This document shows positions 26,318 through 33,854 of a DNA stretch of 64,000 nt, piece after piece. The stretch covers positions 1-64,000 of the forward strand of contig NZ_VFIY01000010.1 of the NCBI RefSeq assembly GCF_006385175.1, read 5' to 3'. Both the position numbers and the translations under genes were made by a program. How positions within the stretch are numbered: position 1 is the first letter of the stretch; each line of letters begins with the position of its first letter. The notes beneath the pieces were generated by a model that saw only the letters and a list, made by a program, of their open reading frames with translations, was not told the origin of the DNA and did no database searches. The stretch is from Emcibacter nanhaiensis. GTDB lineage: Bacteria > Pseudomonadota > Alphaproteobacteria > Sphingomonadales > Emcibacteraceae.

Positions 26318-26911
26318 TCATTCCCCCGGGGGCGGCATATCTTCAGGCGGCGGCGGAGGCATGTCATCACCGAAAGGCGCCGGACCACCGGGGCCGCCGG
26401 GACCACCCGGTCCACCGGGTCCGTCAGGACCGCCCGGTCCATGGCTCCAGTCAGGATGAGCCTGCCGCCATTTTTCCAAATTGCGGCGGGCTTGTTCCAG
26501 AACGGATTTTCTTTGTTCAGGGGACATCTGTAGCAGCCCATTGATCAGGCTTTCCTGGAAGCGGCTGATCTGCTTGAGTTGCAGTTCACTTTCCCTGTGC
26601 AGCAGTTCGTCCAGCTTTTCCTGATCAATTTGGTCTGATGCAAGAAGTTCCATGATTTGCCGGTTGATGCCGGCAATTTCACCCATTGTGTCCCTGAACT
26701 CTTCTCTCTGTCCCCTGAAAAACGCCCGACGCTGATCCGGCGGCAGATATCTGGTCAGGGACGCCAGGCTGGACTTGATGTGCGGCCTTCTCTCCATCCG
26801 GTCAAAGTCCCTGCCCTCGCGGGAGAAAATAAACCCCGCCAAAAAGGCGTTCACAATAATGGATGCAAACAAAAGGATATGGACCCATTTGTTACTCAAA
26901 ATCTTCTTCAT
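26318..26911 (-). CDS. Periplasmic metal-sensor-like protein (CnrX/ZraP type) with Gly-Pro tail
   Basis: 197 residues. A short cytoplasmic start and one membrane anchor (about 10-28, WVHILLFASIIVNAFLAGF) lead to a helical periplasmic domain with YLPPDQRRAFF.....R and LLQMSPEQRKSVL, the LTxxQ-like helical hairpin style of the CnrX/ZraP/CpxP group. Residues about 155-197 are a proline/glycine repeat (GGP/GPG) ending PPPGE, collagen-like in composition. The start codon overlaps the stop of the membrane-protein gene by one base (TGATG). It is probably the sensor that controls the anti-sigma factor; the ligand is unknown. Confidence 0.75.
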   Translation of the reverse strand: MKKILSNKWVHILLFASIIVNAFLAGFIFSREGRDFDRMERRPHIKSSLASLTRYLPPDQRRAFFRGQREEFRDTMGEIAGINRQIMELLASDQIDQEKLDELLHRESELQLKQISRFQESLINGLLQMSPEQRKSVLEQARRNLEKWRQAHPDWSHGPGGPDGPGGPGGPGGPGGPAPFGDDMPPPPPEDMPPPGE

Positions 26912-27237
26912 CAGCTGTTATCCTCCTGCTCGAGAAACTCATTACTCAGCAGCAAATAATCATTCACGGCCAGGTCATAGGCGACCAGGTCAATGCTATT
27001 GTCAGACGGCGTTCCAAAATAGATGCCCGCGGCACAGGCCAGGGCCAGACCAGCCATGCGTGGCACCAGATACTGCCAGAACTCCAGATCACGGATCGCC
27101 CGGAAAAGGGAGACAGGCGCCTGTTCTACTTCATGGGGCACACGCATCAGCCTGTCGACCAGATCCCTTGACAGGTCCGGGTCGGTGTGACGACCGTAAA
27201 GGTCGAGATATTTGTTCAGGTCTTTTTCATCCATCAT
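26911..27237 (-). CDS. Small single-helix membrane protein, likely anti-sigma factor
   Basis: 108 residues: an acidic, helical N-terminus (about 1-55), one membrane helix (about 60-80, LVPRMAGLALACAAGIYFG) and a short acidic tail. I do not recognise a named family. The gene overlaps the sigma factor gene by 4 bp (ATGA) and the sensor-like gene by 1 bp. Sigma factor, short one-helix inner-membrane protein and periplasmic sensor is the same order of parts as CnrH-CnrY-CnrX, so an anti-sigma role is inferred from context and topology alone. Confidence 0.6.
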   Translation of the reverse strand: MMDEKDLNKYLDLYGRHTDPDLSRDLVDRLMRVPHEVEQAPVSLFRAIRDLEFWQYLVPRMAGLALACAAGIYFGTPSDNSIDLVAYDLAVNDYLLLSNEFLEQEDNS

Positions 27238-27833
27238 CCTGTCTCCTCGAGGAGATCACCCTTCTCCTTCGACAAAATCTCCGCCAGTTTCCGGCGCCCC
27301 CTGACCAGCAACGCCTCCAGGGCGTTCACGGAAACTTCCAGTATTTCTGCGGCTTCCTTGTTGGACTTTCCCTGGAGATAGCAGAGGATCACCGCCGACC
27401 TCTGCCGCTCCGGCAGTTTATCCAGCGCCTCGGCCACCCGCTCGGCACGCTGTTTTTCTTCCAGCAGGCCGTCTGCCGCCTGCTCGTCGCCTTCCACTTC
27501 TGTGGCCTCGGACAGATCGACGGAGGGGCGACGCTTTCGTTTCACATCCAGGCACAGGTTCATCACGACGCGGTAAAACCAGGTGGTGAACCTGGTCTTG
27601 CGGGACGGGTCCCAGTTCGCGGCGTGCTTCCAGACCCGCACGAACGCCTCCTGCATCACGTCCTCCGCCTCATGGGGGTTGCCCAGAAGCCGGGTGGCAA
27701 AGGCAAGGTTCATCCGCAAATGACGGTCCATCAATATTTTATAGGCCGTACGATCCCCGTCACCGACCCGCAGGATCAGTGCCTCGTCCGTTATCCCCGA
27801 CTGTTGTCGTTCATTGTCTTTCGTCGCGACCAT
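27234..27833 (-). CDS. ECF-type RNA polymerase sigma factor
   Basis: 199 residues. Region 2 is clear (RLLGNPHEAEDVMQEAFVRVWKH; FTTWFYRVVMNLCLDVKR), as is region 4 (LDKLPERQRSAVILCYLQGKSNKEAAEILEVS). The linker between them is acidic. It recognises promoters for an extracytoplasmic response. It is the first gene of a tightly overlapping three-gene operon; the next genes encode the presumed anti-sigma factor and metal-sensor-like protein. I could not identify its own promoter with confidence. Confidence 0.93.
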   Translation of the reverse strand: MVATKDNERQQSGITDEALILRVGDGDRTAYKILMDRHLRMNLAFATRLLGNPHEAEDVMQEAFVRVWKHAANWDPSRKTRFTTWFYRVVMNLCLDVKRKRRPSVDLSEATEVEGDEQAADGLLEEKQRAERVAEALDKLPERQRSAVILCYLQGKSNKEAAEILEVSVNALEALLVRGRRKLAEILSKEKGDLLEETG

Positions 27834-27894
27834 ACGGCCTTATACCATTTCAGATCTCACAGGATAATACGCGGCGGATCAAAAAAACCTGCGT

Positions 27895-27927
27895 AAATAA
27901 AAACGCCGACTGAAAAGCCGGCGTTTT
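27895..27927 (-). terminator. Terminator of korAB
   Basis: AAAACGCCG (27900-27908) pairs with CGGCGTTTT (27919-27927). On the minus strand the stem is followed by TTATTTAC. It separates the 2-oxoacid oxidoreductase operon from the sigma factor gene. Confidence 0.85.
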
Positions 27928-27948
27928 CAACTCGATATCTGACGTCGC

Positions 27949-28965
27949 TTATTCCACAATCCAGGTCCGGCCCTTGCGCAGCAGCGCGTTAAGCGACGGT
28001 TTGGGATTTGCCGCCTGGGCCTGGTCGATCTGGGCGTGCACCGCGGTTTCATAGCTTTCCGCCGGATTGCAATAGATCACGCCAACCACCACCGGAATGT
28101 CCGGTCCGTGCAGGTCGACCAGCATGCGGGCCAGGTTGAGGTTGGTCTCGTCATGAACCAGAATGTCGTCTTCAGTAATGCCGTTTTCCCCGATGGTCAC
28201 CACCTCAAGCCCCATGGTCCGGGCATTAAAGACCACACCGCGGTTTTTCTCTTTTCCGAAGATCAGCTTCTCGCCATGCACCGCGTGGAGCTGGCGGTCG
28301 GCCGCCACTTTCTTGTCGGTGAAATGATCGAACGTACCGTCATTGTACACGATACAATTCTGGTAGATTTCGACAAAAGACGCGCCCTTGTGCTCTTTGG
28401 CCCGGGCCAGGATGCCGGGCAGGCTTTTCAGGTCCGTATCCACCGCCCGGGCGATGAAACGGGCTCCGGCGCCCAGCGCAAAATGACAGGGGATCAAGGG
28501 GGAATCCACAGAGCCCATCGGCGTAGATGGGGTATGGGTGCCGACTTTGGAGGTCGGCGAATACTGCCCCTTGGTCAGGCCGTAGATCTCGTTGTTGAAC
28601 AGCAGGATCTGTACATCCACGTTGCGGCGGATCACGTGCATGGTGTGGTTGCCGCCGATGCTGAGCCCGTCACCGTCCCCTGTGATCAGCCAGACATCCA
28701 GCTCCGGATTGGTCAGCTTGACGCCGGTGGCGAAGGCCGGGGCACGGCCGTGAATGGTATGAAAGCCGTAGGTTTCCATATAGTAAGGGAAACGGGAGGA
28801 GCAGCCGATCCCGGAAACAAATACCGTGTTATGTGGGGTCGCGCCGATATTGGCGAGCGCGGTCTGCACGCCCTTGAGAATGGCATAGTCACCGCAGCCC
28901 GGGCACCAGCGCACTTCCTGGTCGGTGGCAAAATCCTTTGCTTTCAGTTTCACCTGTTCCGTCAT
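27949..28965 (-). CDS. korB: 2-oxoacid:ferredoxin oxidoreductase, beta subunit
   Basis: 338 residues. RWCPGCGDYAILKGVQ near the N-terminus and the thiamine diphosphate motif GDGDGLSIGGNHTMHVIRRN ... FNNEIYGLTKGQ are characteristic of the beta subunit. The two-subunit form resembles KorAB, which oxidises 2-oxoglutarate to succinyl-CoA and reduces ferredoxin, but the substrate (2-oxoglutarate, pyruvate or branched oxoacids) is not certain from sequence. The start overlaps the alpha-subunit stop by 4 bp. Confidence 0.92.
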   Translation of the reverse strand: MTEQVKLKAKDFATDQEVRWCPGCGDYAILKGVQTALANIGATPHNTVFVSGIGCSSRFPYYMETYGFHTIHGRAPAFATGVKLTNPELDVWLITGDGDGLSIGGNHTMHVIRRNVDVQILLFNNEIYGLTKGQYSPTSKVGTHTPSTPMGSVDSPLIPCHFALGAGARFIARAVDTDLKSLPGILARAKEHKGASFVEIYQNCIVYNDGTFDHFTDKKVAADRQLHAVHGEKLIFGKEKNRGVVFNARTMGLEVVTIGENGITEDDILVHDETNLNLARMLVDLHGPDIPVVVGVIYCNPAESYETAVHAQIDQAQAANPKPSLNALLRKGRTWIVE

Positions 28966-30836
28966 TTTACTTCTCCCAGGGCTGAATGAATGGCGTCCTC
29001 GATCTCGGCGATCTTGAAGGGCTGGCCAGTGACCTTGGTCAGCGAGGTTGTCTCCAGCAGATACTGGCTTCTGAGCAGGGCATTCATCTGCCCGGCATTC
29101 ATTTCCGCCACAATAACATGGTCATAGGAGTTCAGCAGCTCCTCCAGATTGCGCGGCAACGGCCAGATATTGCGGATATGGATATGGGAAACATCATATC
29201 CTTCCTTGCGGGCCTTGTTCACCGCCTGGTGAATGGCGCCCCGGGTGGAGCCCCAGCCGACCACTGCCAGCTTGCCGCCCTCAACACCGGTGGTCACATC
29301 CTGTTCGGGGATGTCGTTGGCGATATTGGCGATTTTGTCGCGCCTGACATCGGTCATCTTCTGGTGGTTTTCCGGATCATAGGAAATATGGCCGCTGTCG
29401 TAACTCTTCTCGATGCCGCCGATGCGGTGCATCAGGCCTTCCGTCCCCGGCTTGGCCCAGACGCGGGCCAGGGTTTCCGGATCGCGCAGGAAGGGATGGA
29501 AGCCTTCCTTTTCGGTATGGAACTTGACCGGGAACGGCTCCAGCTTGTCCACATCCGGGATCTTCCAGGGTTCCGCCGCATTGGCGATATAGCCGTCGGA
29601 CAGGACCATCACCGGAGTCATATATTTGGTGGCGAGGCGAACCGCTTCGACCCCCACATCGAAACAGTCAGCAGAACTGGACGTGGAAATCACCACCAGC
29701 GGCGCATCGCCATTGCGGCCCCAGACCGCCTGGAACAGGTCGGACTGTTCGGTCTTGGTCGGCATGCCGGTGGACGGACCGGCGCGCTGGATATCGACGA
29801 TCACCAGCGGCAGTTCGGTACTGATGGCAAGACCAATGGCTTCGGTCTTGAGCGCGATCCCGGGACCGGAACTTGACGTCATACCAAGGCCGCCGGCAAA
29901 GGACGCGCCAATGGCGCCGCAGACGGCGGCAATTTCATCTTCGGCCTGGAAGGTGATGACGCCAAAATCCTTGAGCCCGGACAGGGTGTGCAGCAGCGGC
30001 GAGGCCGGAGTAATCGGATAGGAGCCCAGCACCAGTTGCAGGTCGGCCAGCTGGGAGCCGGCCAGCAAGCCCCAGGACAGGGCCTGGTTGCCGTTGACGG
30101 TGCGATATTCACCCGGCTCCTCATGATACTTGCCGATATGAAACTGGCGGATATTGCCGGAAATCTCGACGGTTTCGCCATAGGCATGGCCGGCATTGAG
30201 CGCGGCGATGTTGGCCTCGGCAATTTCAGGTTTCCTGGCAAATTTGTCATTGAGCCAGTCGATGATCGGCTGACGCTTGCGCCCGAACATCCACAGCACC
30301 AGACCAAGAGTCCACATATTCTTACAGCGTAGCGCATCCTTGTTGCCGAGACCGAACTCCTTGACCGCCTCCAGCGTCATTTTGCTGATATCGATCTTCT
30401 CGATCCGGTAGGTGGCCAGCGACCCGTCTTCCAGGGGATTGCTGTCGTAGCCGGCCTTGCTCAGGTTTTTCGCATTAAAGGCGGATTCATCGACCAGGAT
30501 CAGGCCGCCGGTTTTCAGGTTGGCGATATTCACTTTCAGGGCGGCCGGGTTCATGGCCACCAGCACGTCGGGGGCATCACCGGCGGTGGACACTTCGACG
30601 GAACCGAAGTTGATCTGGAAGGCGGAAACGCCGAAGGTGGTGCCGACAGGGGCGCGGATTTCGGCCGGGAAATCCGGGAAAGTCGACAGGTCACTGCCTT
30701 CCAGCGCCGTGGCCACCGAAAACTGCGTCCCGGTCAGCTGCATCCCGTCACCGGAATCGCCCGCAAAGCGGACAACGACAGATTCCATTTCTTCCAGGGT
30801 TTCATTCCCAACTGCAGCAGTAGCTTGCCCGTCCAT
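28962..30836 (-). CDS. korA: 2-oxoacid:ferredoxin oxidoreductase, alpha subunit (gamma-alpha fusion)
   Basis: 624 residues from the ATG at 30836, preceded by AAGGA; the frame is open to 30902 without conserved sequence. The first ~200 residues are the gamma domain (VVRFAGDSGDGMQLTGTQF), followed by the alpha (pyrimidine-binding) domain with SYPITPASPLLH, QAEDEIAAV and SSGPGIALKTEA. No ferredoxin-like delta subunit or extra iron-sulfur motif is fused. It works with KorB; the low-potential electrons go to ferredoxin. In aerobic Alphaproteobacteria this enzyme can bypass 2-oxoglutarate dehydrogenase. Confidence 0.93.
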   Translation of the reverse strand: MDGQATAAVGNETLEEMESVVVRFAGDSGDGMQLTGTQFSVATALEGSDLSTFPDFPAEIRAPVGTTFGVSAFQINFGSVEVSTAGDAPDVLVAMNPAALKVNIANLKTGGLILVDESAFNAKNLSKAGYDSNPLEDGSLATYRIEKIDISKMTLEAVKEFGLGNKDALRCKNMWTLGLVLWMFGRKRQPIIDWLNDKFARKPEIAEANIAALNAGHAYGETVEISGNIRQFHIGKYHEEPGEYRTVNGNQALSWGLLAGSQLADLQLVLGSYPITPASPLLHTLSGLKDFGVITFQAEDEIAAVCGAIGASFAGGLGMTSSSGPGIALKTEAIGLAISTELPLVIVDIQRAGPSTGMPTKTEQSDLFQAVWGRNGDAPLVVISTSSSADCFDVGVEAVRLATKYMTPVMVLSDGYIANAAEPWKIPDVDKLEPFPVKFHTEKEGFHPFLRDPETLARVWAKPGTEGLMHRIGGIEKSYDSGHISYDPENHQKMTDVRRDKIANIANDIPEQDVTTGVEGGKLAVVGWGSTRGAIHQAVNKARKEGYDVSHIHIRNIWPLPRNLEELLNSYDHVIVAEMNAGQMNALLRSQYLLETTSLTKVTGQPFKIAEIEDAIHSALGEVK

Positions 30837-31136
30837 CTTGATATCCTTGTTCTTCTGTTTCCCGATCGGGGAAATGAAAATTGTTCCCTGATATATGGGC
30901 AAACGGCCCGGAAAGCAACATGACAGACATCAATGCAGTCCGGTATTTTTACTCACACTGGTCATTAAAGCAGAAAATTTATTTTTTCAAGATTTAATGT
31001 AAAATATTTTAATAAACACTATTTTTATGTTTTATTTATCCTATCCCTATATTTTATACGGCCAAACGATCGCCGGACATCGGCCGTAAAAAGATTTTGG
31101 CGTTCCATTTTACATCTTTTTATCTAAGATGCCCGC
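30837..31136. other. 300-bp divergent intergenic region, AT-rich
   Basis: No gene is seen between korA (minus) and the MATE exporter (plus). The sequence is strikingly AT-rich from about 30960 to 31060. A 7-bp inverted repeat, TACGGCC (31057-31063) and GGCCGTA (31082-31088), follows, close to the exporter start. Promoters for both genes should lie here, but I cannot pick single -35/-10 pairs with confidence. Confidence 0.4.
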
Positions 31137-32516
31137 ATGAAAAAACTCACACCCGCAAACGATGCCGTTCCCCCTCAGGACCGCGCGCTCTCGCGCGAGA
31201 TGTGGGCCATTGCCGTCCCCTCCATCCTGGCCAACATCTCCATTCCCCTGCTGGGGCTGGCGGACAGCTTCATCATGGGCCACCTCGAGGGACCGGAGTA
31301 TCTCGCAGCCCTGGCGCTGGGCGCCATGATTTTCAGCGTCCTGTATAACGGTTTCAATTTCCTGCGCATGGCGACCACCGGCTTTGCCGCCCAGGCCTAT
31401 GGGCGGGAAGACGCCCGGGAAAGCAGCGTTGTCCTGTTCCGGGCAACCTTCCTGGCCCTGGTGATCGGAGCGCTGCTGATCCTCGCCAGCCCGCTGATTA
31501 CGTCACTCTCTTTCCAGCTCACCGCCGCCGAGGCTCACGTCGAGGATCTGGCGGACAGCTATTTCAATCTGCGTATCTTTGGCGCGCCCTTCGCCCTGTT
31601 CAACTTTGTCGCCGTCGGCTGGCTGCTCGGCATGCACCGGGCGGGCGATGCGCTGCTGGTGCAGATATTCATGAATGTCACCAATATCGCCCTCAATATC
31701 TATCTGGTCTATGGGCTGGGCATGGATGTGGACGGCGTTGGCCTGGGCACCGCCCTGGCCGAATTTCTCGCCGCGTTCCTGTCCGTCTTCCTGATTTACC
31801 GGCAATACCGGCGCTACTTCGGCAGGTCGCCGTTCAGACGCTCTGCCCTGGCCGAAATCCTGAATAGTGACGGCCTGACCCGCCTGCTGAAACTGAACCT
31901 GGATATTTTCATCCGCACCCTGTGCCTGATGGCCGCCATGGCCAGCTTCACCATCCTCGGATCACGATACGGCAGCGCCATCCTCGCCGCCAATGCCATC
32001 CTGATGGAACTGCAGATGCTGACCTCCTACGGCCTTGACGGCTTCGCCCAGGCGGCGGAAATCCTGGTCGGCAAGGCCACCGGCCGCAAGAACCCCAACG
32101 CCCTGCGCCGGGCGGCCCTGGTCTCCGGCAAATTCGCTCTTTATGCCGCCCTCGCCTATGCCCTGCTCTATGCCCTGCTGGGCTCGGGCATCGTCGCCCT
32201 GCTCACGGATCTGGACACCATCCGGCTCGAGGCCCGCCATTATCTGTGGTGGCTGATTTTGCTGCCGCTGTTCTCGGTGTGGAGTTTTCTGTTCGACGGC
32301 ATTTTCATCGGCGCTACCGCCGGCGCCCATATGCGCAACGGCATGATCCTGTCGGTGCTGTTTTACGCCCTGTGCCTGGCAATCACTTTGCCGCTGTGGG
32401 AAAACCACGGCCTGTGGTTCAGCTACACCGCCTTCATGGTGATGCGGGCGCTGACCCTGATCCGGCATTACCCGGACATAGAAAAAGCCGCCTCCAGGGG
32501 CGGCCTTTCCAGCTGA
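31137..32516 (+). CDS. MATE family efflux transporter
   Basis: 459 residues with about twelve membrane helices and two related halves. Features include LGLADSFIMGHLEGPEYLAALALGA in the first helices and FTILGSRYGSAILAANAILMEL in the second half, most like the DinF-type branch. It exports small cationic or toxic compounds using a Na+ or H+ gradient at the inner membrane; the substrate is unknown. No regulator is adjacent. The last codons contain a terminator that serves the convergent arsC gene. Confidence 0.92.
   Translation: MKKLTPANDAVPPQDRALSREMWAIAVPSILANISIPLLGLADSFIMGHLEGPEYLAALALGAMIFSVLYNGFNFLRMATTGFAAQAYGREDARESSVVLFRATFLALVIGALLILASPLITSLSFQLTAAEAHVEDLADSYFNLRIFGAPFALFNFVAVGWLLGMHRAGDALLVQIFMNVTNIALNIYLVYGLGMDVDGVGLGTALAEFLAAFLSVFLIYRQYRRYFGRSPFRRSALAEILNSDGLTRLLKLNLDIFIRTLCLMAAMASFTILGSRYGSAILAANAILMELQMLTSYGLDGFAQAAEILVGKATGRKNPNALRRAALVSGKFALYAALAYALLYALLGSGIVALLTDLDTIRLEARHYLWWLILLPLFSVWSFLFDGIFIGATAGAHMRNGMILSVLFYALCLAITLPLWENHGLWFSYTAFMVMRALTLIRHYPDIEKAASRGGLSS
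32482..32504 (-). terminator. arsC terminator embedded in the MATE coding region
   Basis: On the minus strand GCCGCC and GGCGGC (32487-32492 and 32499-32504) form a stem followed by TTTTTC. It lies 25 bp after the arsC stop and inside the final codons of the convergent exporter gene. Confidence 0.75.
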
Positions 32517-32528
32517 TCTTTTTAGACC

Positions 32529-32879
32529 CTACAGGACGTCCAGCACGGCTTCCGGCGGACGGCCGATTGCCGCCTTGCCGCCCTTGATCACGATGGGACG
32601 CTCGATCAGCTTGGGATGCTTGACCAAGGCGTCCAGCAGCTGGTCTTCGCTCAGGCTGTCGTCATCCAGACCATTGTCCTTATATTCCGCTTCCTTCTTG
32701 CGCATCAAATCGCGGGCTGAAGACATGCCCAGCATCTTCAGAATATCGGCAAGCTGTGCCTTGGTGGGGACATCCTTGAGATACTCCACCACTTCCGGCG
32801 CGATTCCCTTCTCCTCCAGCAGCGCCAGGGTCTGGCGGGACTTGCTGCAACGGGGATTGTGATAGATGGTTACTGTCAT
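32529..32879 (-). CDS. arsC: Arsenate reductase, glutaredoxin-coupled type
   Basis: 116 residues from the ATG at 32879, with AGGAGG upstream; upstream in-frame sequence is not coding-like. MTVTIYHNPRCSKSRQTL has the catalytic Cys11, and the C-terminal half has HPKLIERPIVIKGGKAAIGRPPE with the anion-binding arginines of the ArsC thioredoxin-fold family. Arsenate is reduced to arsenite with glutathione and glutaredoxin. No arsR, arsB or acr3 gene is nearby, so it may be a general housekeeping ArsC homologue. Confidence 0.85.
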   Translation of the reverse strand: MTVTIYHNPRCSKSRQTLALLEEKGIAPEVVEYLKDVPTKAQLADILKMLGMSSARDLMRKKEAEYKDNGLDDDSLSEDQLLDALVKHPKLIERPIVIKGGKAAIGRPPEAVLDVL

Positions 32880-32983
32880 TTTTTCCTCCTGCTGTTTTTC
32901 CTTATATAGCTGAAAGAAAATAAAAATCCACCCCGGCTGACGCAGATCAATGAAATGGCTATTGAGAGTGATTATTATTTTAG

Positions 32984-33012
32984 TTGACAATAATTATTAA
33001 TTACATCATATT
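32984..33012 (+). promoter_or_regulatory. bfd promoter with AT-rich dyad
   Basis: -35 TTGACA (32984-32989), 17-bp spacer, then CATATT (33007-33012). The spacer contains AATAATTATT, a palindromic AT-rich element where an iron regulator such as Fur or Irr could bind. The regulator assignment is inference. Confidence 0.55.
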
Positions 33013-33038
33013 TTCTTCGATGGTTTGGGAGACTCGAG

Positions 33039-33224
33039 ATGTATATCTGCATTTGTAACGCTCTGAAAGAATCCACCGTGCGCCAGGCCGCCAGGAACTG
33101 CGCACCGGATACCCACATTTCCGACTTCTATGAAAGCATGGGAGTGGAGGTTCAGTGCGGTCAGTGTACGTGCAAGGCTTTGGACGTTCTCGAAGAGGAA
33201 GCCCGCCCCTGCCAGGTGGCCTGA
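33039..33224 (+). CDS. bfd: Bacterioferritin-associated ferredoxin
   Basis: 61 residues with Cys4, Cys6, Cys40 and Cys43, the C-x-C ... C-x2-C set that holds the [2Fe-2S] cluster of Bfd. Bfd docks on bacterioferritin and passes electrons to release stored iron. It precedes bfr by 124 bp on the same strand, which supports the call. A promoter with an AT-rich dyad lies upstream, in line with iron control. Confidence 0.93.
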   Translation: MYICICNALKESTVRQAARNCAPDTHISDFYESMGVEVQCGQCTCKALDVLEEEARPCQVA

Positions 33225-33348
33225 TCACACCGGCCCCGGCTGCTAATGTTTTTCATTATTAGTATAAAAAATCATGTAATATCAATAGATTGACTGAATA
33301 ATCCCGCCACTGTACACTGGCTCCAACCACCATGCGCAGGAGAAAACA

Positions 33349-33828
33349 ATGCAGGGCGACAAAAAAGTCATCGAATATCTCAATAAAATTCTCAAAAACG
33401 AACTCACCGCTATTAATCAGTATTTTCTGCATTCCCGCATGCTCGGCGACTGGGGCCTCAAGGGTCTTGAAGAGCATGAGTATGAAGAATCCATCGACGA
33501 GATGAAACATGCGGATGAGCTGACCAAACGCATCCTGTTCCTGGAAGGTCTGCCCAACCTGCAAAGCCTCAATACGCTGCGAATCGGTGAAAATGTCCGG
33601 GAAATCTTTGAAGGCGACCTGGCCTTGGAAATGGACGCCATGAAGGACCTGCGGGAAGCCATTCCCTATTGCGAATCCGTCAAGGATTACATCAGCCGGG
33701 AATTGCTGGAAGACATCCTGGAATCCGAGGAAGAGCATGTGGACTGGCTGGAAACCAACCTCAGCCTGATGGACAAGGTTGGCGAACAGAACTACCTGCA
33801 GTCCATGATGAAAGACGGCGACGACTGA
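33349..33828 (+). CDS. bfr: Bacterioferritin
   Basis: 159 residues, normal length. Haem-binding Met52 and ferroxidase ligands Glu18, Glu51 and His54 are in place. The second half of the site is in the [13 protein letters not shown] helix (Glu-x2-His). It forms a 24-subunit haem-containing iron store in the cytoplasm. It probably has its own start, in addition to readthrough from bfd. A GGCAGCCC/GGGCTGCC stem (33846-33870) lies just after the stop and overlaps the end of pyrD, without a T-run. Confidence 0.96.
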   Translation: MQGDKKVIEYLNKILKNELTAINQYFLHSRMLGDWGLKGLEEHEYEESIDEMKHADELTKRILFLEGLPNLQSLNTLRIGENVREIFEGDLALEMDAMKDLREAIPYCESVKDYISRELLEDILESEEEHVDWLETNLSLMDKVGEQNYLQSMMKDGDD

Positions 33829-33854
33829 TCCGCCACTGAATTACCGGCAGCCCT

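Noticed and set aside
4538-27860. Shared 13-mer TTTCAGATCTCAC at 4538-4550 and 27848-27860
   Set aside because: Chance repeats of this length are expected in a 64-kb window; one copy covers a start codon and the other lies upstream of the sigma factor, with no common context.
32529-32879. An arsenic resistance operon around arsC
   Set aside because: No arsR, arsB, acr3 or arsH gene is adjacent; the neighbour is an unrelated MATE exporter on the other strand.
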